Shown here: piece by piece, positions 1 through 8,961 of the stretch
Position numbering within the stretch: the stretch's first letter is position 1
Layout: every line of letters starts with the position of its first letter
The notes under the pieces: model-generated
Told to the model about the DNA's origin: nothing
Database searches by the model: none
What the model saw: only the letters and a program-made list of their open reading frames with translations
From: Phaeophleospora eucalypticola
Lineage: Eukaryota > Ascomycota > Dothideomycetes > Mycosphaerellales > Mycosphaerellaceae
Reading direction: 5' to 3'
Assembly (NCBI GenBank): GCA_022814565.1
Contig: JAKLNG010000005.1
Span: forward strand, 2,356,001 to 2,420,000
DNA: 64,000 nt
Program-made: the position numbers and the translations under genes

Positions 1-938
1 CAGCCTTAAGCTACTGCAAAGGCTTGCGCGTGCAGAAGAAGGTGCAGGTGGAGGCGGAGGACGTTCAGCACCATCGATGATCGAGACCGCCGCCATGCCC
101 CGAAGAATCAAATTGCCACTGGAAGTTGCTGCAAGGCCGCCACTGCCTGCGCCGCCCTCGCCGCGCAAAATGGCATCCGCGGGAGACTTGCTGTCAAGGA
201 GGGACGGCGGTCGTCAGCAACCCATCTCGCGGCACCATTCGGTAGAGCATCTGCCTGGGCGCGGGCTACAGGCCTACGTAGAGGAAGAGGGAAGAGAAGG
301 TGACGTATAGCAGATTGATGGCATGTGCTGCAGCATCACGCGGTAGCGCAGGCGTGAGACGTGCTGATTGATTACATGCTGGCCGGTGTGTAGAACCCCC
401 AGCCGTGACGGCAAGGCTTGGGTTGTTTTCAGGTTTTCGCCAATGGAAGAAAGCGTGCGCCGTCTCACGACCTCCCAGAACGTCTCTCTTCCAATCCAGT
501 GTCGTGCGGGGAGTTGGGTGGGTTGTTGCATGCAGCTGCGACGTGGCCGGACGCCGGAGGCTGTGATGATCACCCGTCGAGCGTGGACATGCACGCCACG
601 GCGTCGCAGCAGTACGTCTAGCAAGGCTAGACAGAGTACGGCGGTCGGCGTGGTCGTCGGGTGAGATGGTGTGTTGTCTCCATTACTGCCCTCGGTATCC
701 GTGGCAGGGGCGCTTGGGCCGCCGTGCTTCGGCTTCACGCGTGCAGTCGAGCCAGCCGACGTCATGTCGCAGATGCATCACCGCTTGTGCCGTTGAAGAG
801 ACTCGGGGACAACCCTGAGATGAAATCCTTTTATCTCTCCTGAAACCTGGATCGCCCTGCGACTGAGTCGTCGACTACATTAGTTTCCACGAGCTCGCCG
901 CGTCCTGCATCTCCCGCCAACGAACAGCACACGAGACC
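1..938. other. Left-edge region, no supported gene
   Basis: Open frames on both strands overlap each other and read as arginine-, serine- and histidine-rich antisense translations with no recognisable domain. The first 300 bases could be the end of a gene lying to the left, but nothing identifies it. The final part before position 939 is pyrimidine-rich and probably holds the promoter and leader of the next gene. Confidence 0.5.
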
Positions 939-2105
939 ATGCCCGCCTATCCAGACGACCCTCCGCGGTCGCGCGAGCGTCGTCAGCGAGACAGACGACC
1001 TCCAGCGCCCAACGACTTCGAGGATGACGGAGACGACTATCTCTACCGCCCTGCACCTAAGCCACGCGACCGGGACCGAGATCGATATGCGAGAGATGAG
1101 CCAAAATCCAGCGAGCGGGACAGAAGGGCGCCCAACAAGTACGATGCTAGCGACGAGGAAGACTATCATCCCCGCAGGCGCAGACATGAGCGCCCCTCAC
1201 CGCCAGATATGAACGGGGATGAACCTGGACTGCCACCTCCCCCGATTGGAGGTGACCGCAAGCACAGGAGTCGCAGGAGCCCAGCCGAAGAGGCTCCTCC
1301 TCCCCCGGGAGCGATTCCCGTGTCCGAATGGGACAATAAGAATGGACGCCTTGATCCTGATTCCCGCCGTCGACGTAGCAGACCGCCCAAAGACAGCCGC
1401 AGTCCATTGAAAGATTATCGAAGCCCTTCCCAAGGAGAGCCCACAGGTCCATACGACGACGCCGAAATCATGCCTGACCCCACCAAGTCTTCTCGCAACC
1501 GAGGAGGGTATGATGAGGAGCAGCCCTCGAGGCGCTCCAAGGGCCGCGATCGTGACCGAGATCGTGACCGAGAGCGGGAGCGGGAGAGGAGTCGCTACGA
1601 TGATCCAGAGCCTCCTCGACGGAGCAAGCGTGACCCGTACGAGCCTCCCGCGAGAAGTAAGCCTTCGAGGCGCGATGAAGATCCTAGGCGTAGGCGTCAC
1701 GCCGCTTACTCTGATGAAGACAGTGAACCCGAGTACGTCCCCCGCCGGCGAGAAAAGCCCAGCAGATATGAGGACGAGAGACCCCGACGATACGATGATG
1801 GCTACGCCTCCGAGAAGCCGCGTAGGTCGGCCCGAGATGACTACGGGCGTGGCTATAAGAGCACGGATGAGCGACCACGCCGAAATCGAGATGATGATAG
1901 ACGTCGCCGCCGGGACGACGACTATGACGACTACGACCGAAGACGTGACAACCGCGGCGGCGGACGTTCTGGTAAGAGAGGCGGCCGAGACTTCGACGAC
2001 ATGCTCCAGAAAGGCAAGAAGGGATGGGCCACCGTGGAGCCGGTCGCGAAGCCGCTGCTCACTCAGTTGGCCAAGAACTATTTAGGAAACGGCAGGCCGG
2101 CTTAA
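939..2105 (+). CDS. Charged, Arg/Asp/Glu/Ser-rich disordered protein
   Basis: A single-exon frame encodes 388 residues. Almost the whole chain is low complexity: blocks of Arg-Asp and Arg-Glu dipeptides (clearest around residues 205-220), many RRR runs, Pro-rich patches and scattered acidic DDYDD clusters. Only the last 40 or so residues look ordered; this tail contains the stretch GWATVEPVAKPLLTQLAKNYL and is the part most likely to be conserved. No signal peptide or membrane segment is visible. The composition recalls RNA-associated RS/RD proteins or nuclear scaffold proteins, but that is inference; I do not recognise the family. The start is the first ATG after a pyrimidine-rich leader. 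The frame stays open for 1.1 kb with consistent composition, which supports coding. It resembles in style, but is not obviously homologous to, the glycine-zipper gene at 34112-35697. Confidence 0.7.
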   Translation: MPAYPDDPPRSRERRQRDRRPPAPNDFEDDGDDYLYRPAPKPRDRDRDRYARDEPKSSERDRRAPNKYDASDEEDYHPRRRRHERPSPPDMNGDEPGLPPPPIGGDRKHRSRRSPAEEAPPPPGAIPVSEWDNKNGRLDPDSRRRRSRPPKDSRSPLKDYRSPSQGEPTGPYDDAEIMPDPTKSSRNRGGYDEEQPSRRSKGRDRDRDRDRERERERSRYDDPEPPRRSKRDPYEPPARSKPSRRDEDPRRRRHAAYSDEDSEPEYVPRRREKPSRYEDERPRRYDDGYASEKPRRSARDDYGRGYKSTDERPRRNRDDDRRRRRDDDYDDYDRRRDNRGGGRSGKRGGRDFDDMLQKGKKGWATVEPVAKPLLTQLAKNYLGNGRPA

Positions 2106-3824
2106 ACAGCGCCACGACAGCTCTTGGACGAGCGTGGGCAAGTGACAAGCGAACATGCAAAAGCGCAGTGAACGGCGAAGTGACGGCGAACTGATATCAA
2201 CTCCTTGGACGATGCGTTGGATGTTATGACAACGGCGCTGGCGTAGGCGGTGGTTGTGAGGTCGATTCAACTCTGTCTTGTGTGTACGACTGATGTATTC
2301 AAAGAATTTGAAGAGTAAGAAGCATGTTCTTCACATGATGAGGTGCCTTGTCGCGAGCACACTCAACTAAGTTCTTCTGGCATCAACTGAATGCATTTGA
2401 TGCACAGCGGTGTGTTAACGTGCTGCCTCAGGCAAGACTGCTTCGCGTCTGTCCAGAATGCCCTATTGCCAAGAAGATTGCCTGACGGTCAATAATAGTG
2501 AAGCCAGCATCTTGCCAAACGCTAGGAGGCTGGCGCATGCACCGAGCTAGTTTGACCATGGCCGTCCAAATTAATCGACCACTGAAGCACGGTGATGTCC
2601 AATGGAATGCTTTCTTCGAATGCAATCAATACAGCGGCTTGGTCGTAAAAATGTGTGGACGATGAAGATGAAGCAGTCTCGGAAAAGAGTGGTCGTCGAG
2701 CTTGAGGTATTCTGTAGCGAAGACGCGGCAACCATTTGCAGTTAGTCGACAGTAGGCAGCCACGCACTAGCCATCATAACCAGGCCGGACAGAGGAGGAT
2801 TATCCAAGGAAGAAATCCTCTGCAAGACGACGCAGCGTGCATGAGAAAGTGGTGCAAACTTGGCTGTGAGCAGGATGAAGCTTTGGAAGATCACGTCATG
2901 ATGCGCGCACAGCGATCGGTGAGAGGTGAAGTGCCAAAGCTTATGCTGCGCTCCTTTCGGCCTGCGAGGGCGAGATGAAGCGGCAATATTGGACATGGTG
3001 TTGTGCGAGCAGTAAAATTGTTGCCGTGGCACTCGACATCCGGGCGGCTACAAAGCGTGTGTAACTTGTACTTGTATTCGCGGAGATAGGACAGGAGCAG
3101 TTCGTGCGGTGTTTGGGAGGAGCAGCGATGATGATGTCTCGCGCGTAGCAGATGTGGGGAAAGCTCAAGCTCAAGCTCCAAGCTGCCACAGCTGCAAGCT
3201 GCTTCACGACGACCAGCCAGTGCCAGCAACCGACGGCATTGGACGCGATGAGCGCAAAGAGACGATGGGTGCATGTGGCTGGCAGGAGCTCCAGATCGCG
3301 GCTCTCAAGATCTCTCCGCTCGCCGTGAGCGATGCTGTTGTTGCTGCTGCTGTTGCTGCTGCTGTTGCGACGGAAACAAGCAGCGGTCGAGATTTGCTGG
3401 GCTGAGCGTTGGCCCATGATGATAGTATGATGATGCCGGTGATGCGCTGATGGATCTGGCGACCAGACGCTTGCACAGAACTTGCACACAACTTGCACGG
3501 CCTGCCGCTGTCCATCAATATCGCATGAAACGTGTGGCAGAATTGGCAGATGGGCCGAGAATCCATTTGAAGGGCAGCCGTGCTCGCATGGGCCTCGTTG
3601 CTGCGTGATTGGGCCTGCGATGCTCCAACATCGTCTTGTGATGCCGGATCGAAAGGTGAGGTCTGTGCTGAACCCCACTCATCACCACCTTCCGTACAAC
3701 AAGGTTTCGTGCGCTTGCCCTCTCCTCCTTCTCTCTCCTCCCTCACTCTCTCTTCCTCTTCATCAACATCTCTCATCGAGAATCCCATCAACCTATCACC
3801 CACACCCAGAGAGAAGCCGCCATC
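2106..3824. other. Intergenic region upstream of the rhodopsin gene
   Basis: No gene is supported. Frames of up to 245 codons exist on the minus strand between 2941 and 3917, but they overlap one another antiparallel and lack domain content. The stretch contains a CTG/TTG triplet run at 3334-3367 and a strongly pyrimidine-rich tract at about 3717-3770, the kind of C/T-rich leader often found just before fungal start codons, 60-100 bases before the rhodopsin ATG. Confidence 0.5.
3334..3367 (+). repeat. Imperfect CTG/GTT triplet run
   Basis: A run of GCT and GTT triplets in the pattern GTT(GCT)3 repeated twice. It lies about 460 bases upstream of the rhodopsin start in otherwise non-repetitive DNA. 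It is a simple-sequence tract with no assigned role and could be length-polymorphic between strains. Confidence 0.8.
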
Positions 3825-5048
3825 ATGATCGTCGACCCAGTCGAGGCTTTCAAGACGAAGCCAACCGTCCCCATTTCCACGCCCAGCGTGTCGCCGGGTA
3901 TGTTTCCATGACCTCATCAGCCGGCGACGGCGGCATCAGTACTGACAGCATCAATCCAGTCCCGACCGTCGTCCCAAGCCTCCCAGAGTACCAGAATGCC
4001 TCCGAGACTGGCGAGAGGACCCTCTGGTAAGTTATCCGGACATCGCAAGAGCTGTGTTTGTTGCCAGGGCCTTCACGCCGGCACCATGCGGCAGCTCGGA
4101 GCTTGCGATACCAGAGCTTGCGATACCATGAGTATAGCTGGAACGTGTGGCTAACGACTGCGTAGGGTCGTCTTCGTTGTCATGCTCGTCGCCTCGATCG
4201 TCTTCAGCGGCCTCGCATGGAACGTCCCAATGGTATATTTGTATCGCGCCCTCAGGCAGGCAGCAAGCTGACAACCATGCAGTCCAAGCGCCTGTACCAC
4301 GTTGTGACCACCCTGATCACGATCACTGCGTCTCTCTCGTACTTCGCCATGGCCACTGGCCACGGTGTTAGCTACCACCACGTTGTTGTCCGCGACTCGC
4401 ACAAGCACGTCCCAGATACCGAGCACGACATCTACCGCCAGGTCTACTGGGCACGTTACGTTGACTGGGCCATCACCACTCCTCTGCTCCTCTTGGATCT
4501 CTGTCTCCTTGCTGGATTGAACGGCGGAACCATCCTGATTGCCATCGTTGCTGACCTGATCATGATCTTGACCGGTCTCTTCGCTGCTTTCGGCTCCGAG
4601 GGGACTCCACAGAAGTGGGGATGGTACGCCATTGCCTGCATTGCCTACTTGGTCGTCATCTGGCAGCTCGTTGTCCACGGCCGCACCGCTGCCACCGCCA
4701 AGGGTGGTAAGGTTGGCAACTTCTTCGCCGCCATCGGTGGCTTCACCCTCATCATCTGGACTGTCTACCCAATGTGAGTTCATTCACCTCTCGTGAGATT
4801 TGGAGCACAAGGCTAACGATCTTCCTAGCATCTGGGGTATTGCCGACGGTAGCCGCAACATGAACGTTGACGAGGAGATCATCGCCTACGCTGTTCTGGA
4901 TATCCTCGCCAAGCCAATTTTCGGTGCTTGGTTGCTCTTCACCCACGCCAGCATGGCGGAGACCAACGTCGACATCGGCGGCTTCTGGTCCCACGGTCTT
5001 GGCCAGGAGGGCACCATCCGTGTCGGCGACGACGACGAGGGTGCTTAA
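3825..5048 (+). CDS. Microbial (type I) rhodopsin, proton-pump type
   Basis: Five exons join in phase (3825-3897, 3960-4026, 4166-4232, 4283-4773, 4829-5048) to give 305 residues with seven expected membrane helices. It should bind retinal and act as a light-driven ion pump at a membrane. The helix C motif WARYVDWAITTPLLLLDL places Asp at both functional positions, D130 (counter-ion, D85 of bacteriorhodopsin) and D141 (proton donor, D96). Helix G has the Schiff-base lysine K261 in LDILAKPIFGAWLL. In established work, Leptosphaeria rhodopsin has Asp at both positions and pumps protons, whereas Neurospora NOP-1 has Glu at the donor site and cycles slowly; this protein therefore looks like a pump. 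All introns have GT...AG ends and a CTAAC or CTGAC branch-like sequence. The N-terminal 45 residues are extracellular-type and end before helix A at about residue 47. No carotenoid gene adjoins it in this window. Confidence 0.96.
4099..4128 (+). repeat. 15-bp perfect tandem duplication inside rhodopsin intron 2
   Basis: The unit GAGCTTGCGATACCA occurs twice back to back. It lies inside the 139-nt second intron (4027-4165), which is about twice as long as the gene's other introns. The duplication therefore does not affect coding and probably accounts for part of the extra intron length. Confidence 0.9.
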
Positions 5049-5865
5049 AGCGTCGATGCACGAAGACTCCAAGGATTTTTCGGATCCTGATTGAAGGACT
5101 GTAAATGCCCGAACATGAACATGCAAAACGGGGAAGAATGCAACGAGATGTGGAAAAAATTGAAAAAAAAAAAGGGAAAAGGCTACGGCTATCGAAACGG
5201 GAATGCTTGAGACGACCGGCATCTTATGGATACGGAGATTACCCTTCTGGCGAAAGCCAAGCCATTGGCCTATCACCAGACTGCTATGGCATTTGTACAA
5301 TAGGTAGTTAATGCATAATTGGTAGTTGGGCGTGGCTTTTAACTGCGTTGTCACTTCATTTCATCAATCCGTGTAAGCTACTGACCGTGAAACAACCTCT
5401 GTAAAAGGCAAGACTTAGAATGCGGCTTGAGGTGTCTACAAGCAGAAGACAAGACGTGATATCGACCTTCACCGCTCATAGCGACGACGGGGACGGGAAG
5501 CTGTCAGCCGTGGACTTGTCGATCTTACAACGGACGACGGACCGGTCTTGTGATGTGGTGGTGCTGTGCCAACGGTCAAAGCGGGGAGGTTCACGAGAGG
5601 GATGTCCTTGCCGCATGCGGGCGCGTGCCAGTGGCAGCTCTTGCTTCACGATTGGTCGCAGGTTGCCAGCGGAAACAATGGTCAGGCATGAGAGTTGGAG
5701 CGAGTGCATGTGAGAGTTGGTTTTTTTGAGACGTCATTGTCCTGTCCTTGTCATCAACAACATACAGCACTGCCACTGCCGCTGCCATACATTCACTTCA
5801 CCGGTCCTACTGTCTGTCTGCGAAGAATCTAGATCACCAGCTCAAGGCAAAGTTTGAGAACAATC
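5049..5865. other. Intergenic region between rhodopsin and RPEL genes
   Basis: Downstream of the rhodopsin stop there is an A-rich stretch near 5154-5180 that could belong to the 3' end of its transcript. A pyrimidine-rich portion at about 5735-5830 precedes the RPEL start codon. No open frame has recognisable protein content. Confidence 0.5.
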
Positions 5866-6506
5866 ATGGCCGATGCGCAACAACCGGTATCCGATTCCAT
5901 CGGAGGAGTCGAGTCGAAGCTCGAGCGGAGAAACAGCTTGGAAAAGCACTTGCAGACGAGGCCCGAGGAGAAGGATCTGAAGGACAGACACATCCTCTTG
6001 GACACGACTGCTGCTCCGGCGCTGCAGGCCAGACAAGCGGAGCTGGAGAGACAGAGAATCACGGACAACCTCAAGAAGGTAAGCACTGCAAGCAGTGGCA
6101 GTTTCCTGTACACAATGCACTTCGTGGTAGGGGATGTTGAAGCTGATGTGGTGGTATCATTAGGGTCTTGCGAAGAGGCCAGAGAAGGACGAGCTGGTTG
6201 AGCGCAACATCTTGCCAGACTCGACTGCTGCTCCTGCGATTCAGGCCAACCAGAAAGAGCTTGAGAAGCATATGCGTGCGGACAACTTGGACAAGGCGTT
6301 GCAGAGTCGACCGGATCCGGAGGAGTTGGTGAAGGAGGGGATTTTGAAGGAAGGTGAGTGACACTTTTCTCATGGACTCGCTTGCAAGATACGTATGTGT
6401 CGTGGACTCGGCAACGTTGTCAACATGCCAACTGCGATTTCTCCACAGTGCGTTGTGGATGTACAGCATTGTTGACATATGTGCAGACCCCACGGCGGGA
6501 AAATAA
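5866..6506 (+). CDS. Small protein of three RPEL repeats
   Basis: Three exons (5866-6078, 6164-6353, 6487-6506) join in phase to 140 residues. The chain is built of three RPEL-like repeats: the Arg-Pro cores fall at residues 32-33, 76-77 and 120-121, an exact 44-residue period. Each is followed by an EL/DL step and an IL, as in RHIL, RNIL and EGIL. The linkers are near copies of one another (DTTAAPALQARQ and DSTAAPAIQANQ). RPEL motifs bind G-actin in animal MRTF and Phactr proteins, where three tandem motifs occur; fungal RPEL proteins of this size have no well-defined function known to me. Actin binding is therefore inference from the family. The intron boundaries fall between repeats, and the last exon encodes only six residues before the stop. 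Confidence 0.88.
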
Positions 6507-8961
6507 AGATGAAGCTTGACAAGCAACAGCTGGGTCTCGAAAGGAACGTTTGATTGCGGTATGGGTTTCATCGGAAGAGAGTCACATGCGTCTCCAGACG
6601 CGGCCGAGTGGATTGGATGTAACTGAAGAATGTCGTTAAAGCGTTGCAGACAGGCTCATGAAACCAAGTCCCACCAAAGCTGCGCGTCAATGGGTCGTTG
6701 CCACGCACTACCCGACATACGTACACCAGAATGCGACAGCAGAATGATTTGCGAATGCACTTGGGAAGAATACGAGCGTAGAGTGCTCAAAGCAGCAATT
6801 GCGAAGAGCTTCGAGAAGCAGGTCGACCACGGCGTTAGGACGAAGAGAAAGTCAATAATGCCGGCCAAGCGGTGGAAGAAAGTGGTGAGTACGGAGCCCG
6901 GCGGGTTGGGAGAAGGATGACAATTCACGTGATATGCATCCATGTTTCTCCCCATGCTGTCCCGTGCAGCTCGAACCGACATTAGGCCTTGACAGGTTAG
7001 ACGCCGAGATGAAAATAGCAGTGAGAAATCGGGCCTTGCGACAGGGCCAGCGTCACAGCCTTGGCTGGTTCGGTGTCGAGTGCTCGAGTACATGTGTATG
7101 CTGTTTTGTGGGAGGTGCGTATGTACGTTGAAGAGAGAGACGTGCACACGCAGGCAGAGAGTGCCATCGTCGATAGCGTGCCGCGCAAGAGCCAAAAGGC
7201 ATTCGTATTTTAGCGGCAGATCTCATCCGCAGGCAAAGGTCGAGCACAGAAGAAGAGTTCAGGACAACGAAGGGCCCAGCCTCGGTGTGGGTGGTCCAGG
7301 GTGGAGTGCTCACTGCTCACAGCTCACAGCTCACAGTGGGTGCCATAGAGGTGGTGAGGTGATGATAGGTGGTCGCGGTGGTGGCAGGTCCACTGTGGTT
7401 CAAAAGAGCACCCGAAACAAGCTAACGCCGCTGCTAAGAATAGCCCTCGAGGCCGCTCGTTTTGAGCGCGGGCCCGTGCACCAGGGCCCTCGCGCCGTCA
7501 GACTCTCACACTCGCACTCTCACTACTGGCGTCCCGCTGCTCGACGCTTCGACAGCAGCCATCTTCCATTCTCGCAGCTCACGCATCCCCGTCCTCCAAC
7601 TCGACCTCGCCGTCTTCACCTCTTCCACGCCGCCACGCCGCACCGCCGCCCTCTGCTATTTCCGCTCGACCACCTCGACGCCGCGAGCTTGCTGGTCCGC
7701 CGACGATTCTGCGAGGTGCGCGTGGGACTGCCGCAGCCGCCGTCCTTTGTTGCGATTCAATAAGAGGCGCATTTGGCCGTCTGCAAGAGTCTGAATTGGC
7801 CCGACTTTCACGCCCGCCGCTCCCCTCCGTACACACAAACGTTCCTCGAGCACCGACGTCACCAAGACGCTCTTGCGCATTCTTCCACGAGCGCACGTCG
7901 GACATCCAAGCTGTGCAGCTGTCTCAGCGACACTGCGTCAAAGCGTGCGGCTGCCTACCGCATTCGTCGATCGCGAGAAAGCCCACACACCCGGGCCACG
8001 ACCACCTACTGGACTCGAGCGGATACAGCGAGACTCGGCAGGCACCTACACGACTGTCGGTGCCTCACCTGGTCGTTCATTGCAACAAACACGCCGCCCG
8101 CCGCGGCACGCTTCGTCGACAATCTGGTAAGTTTGCCCCGGTCTCAGCAGCAGGGGAGCTTTGGATGGGCACTCGGCGCATGCAATCAAGCACAGTTCGC
8201 CTGCATTCTTGCTTCCATCCTTCGCGAGCCCCTCTTCTATCGCCCCGTCGCAATTGCTGGTGGCCATGGCGATGTGTGTGATGATTGGCTGACAGCTAAG
8301 CGCCTGTAGAAGCTCGCCCAATCGCCTTCACGAAAGCCGCCTGCTGCTGATCCGCCTTTGATAGCCTCCACAGCTGGCCTCGCGCATCCAATTCGTCTTC
8401 GCCAGGCCTCTTGTCGCCCGGCTCTTGCGAGCGTCAACGTCTCCTGCATGTCATAGCAGACCACCGCCCGCGCACGCCCATTCGAACGCTCTCTTCCTTC
8501 TTGATTGATTCGCACACGCGACCATGTGGTGAGCGTGCCGTGTGCTAAGAAAAGCATCCCACCTCACCTCGTGCTGCCGTCTTCCTACATTCCCTACCCT
8601 CTAATCCAGACGCCCAAGGCGCCTCGCCGCTCCTTTGTAGCACTTGCCGCCTCGAGATCTGGCATCTCACCCACTAACAGTCCTTCCTGGTGAAGGCTTT
8701 CCGGTACGTCCCCTCTTCCCTCTGCACAGCGAGTGCGCCTCGCACGCCATGTTCCTGCAGCCTCTGCATAGTCGGCTGCTCATCTCGGGCATGCTGGTAT
8801 CTTTGGCTGCAAGCGCCATTGATTTTCACGTGCAAAGACAGGCGTTGCTGGCGCTACCTGCTTTTACACCTGAGAGCCTTTATTCATTCCGGCTACCTTT
8901 GTCTCCTCCCCCTCGTACAACACACGTCCTCTTGAGAGCGCTATCCAGATCGCCAACTGAC
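6507..8961. other. Long region before the phosphatase gene, probably promoter and spliced leader
   Basis: From about 7440 to 8960 the plus strand is C/T-rich and carries consensus splice sites without a convincing protein. A GTAAGT at 8127 pairs with a CTGTAG acceptor ending at 8309 after a GCTGAC branch-like site (183 nt). A GTGAGC at 8529 pairs with an AG ending at 8609. This suggests a long 5' leader with introns. Frames of up to 227 codons here have no domain content. Just upstream, 7308-7335 holds four tandem heptamers. Confidence 0.45.
7308..7335 (+). repeat. Four tandem copies of the heptamer GCTCACA
   Basis: Four adjacent 7-bp units; the first reads GCTCACT and the next three GCTCACA. 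The array sits in the non-coding stretch well upstream of the phosphatase gene. No function is known to me. Confidence 0.85.

Noticed and set aside
2941..3917. Minus-strand frames of up to 245 codons upstream of the rhodopsin
   Set aside because: They overlap one another in different frames, include the triplet repeat as Gln/Ser/Asn runs, and show no domain, signal or splice support.
7080..8309. Plus-strand frames of up to 227 codons before the phosphatase
   Set aside because: C-rich leader-like sequence with splice signals; translations are Arg/Ser/Pro/His-rich without domains.
8644..8961. Upstream extension of the phosphatase frame
   Set aside because: In-frame but reads as leader (many Leu, Pro, Ser, Cys) and contains a plausible donor (GTACGT at 8703). 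Treated as untranslated.
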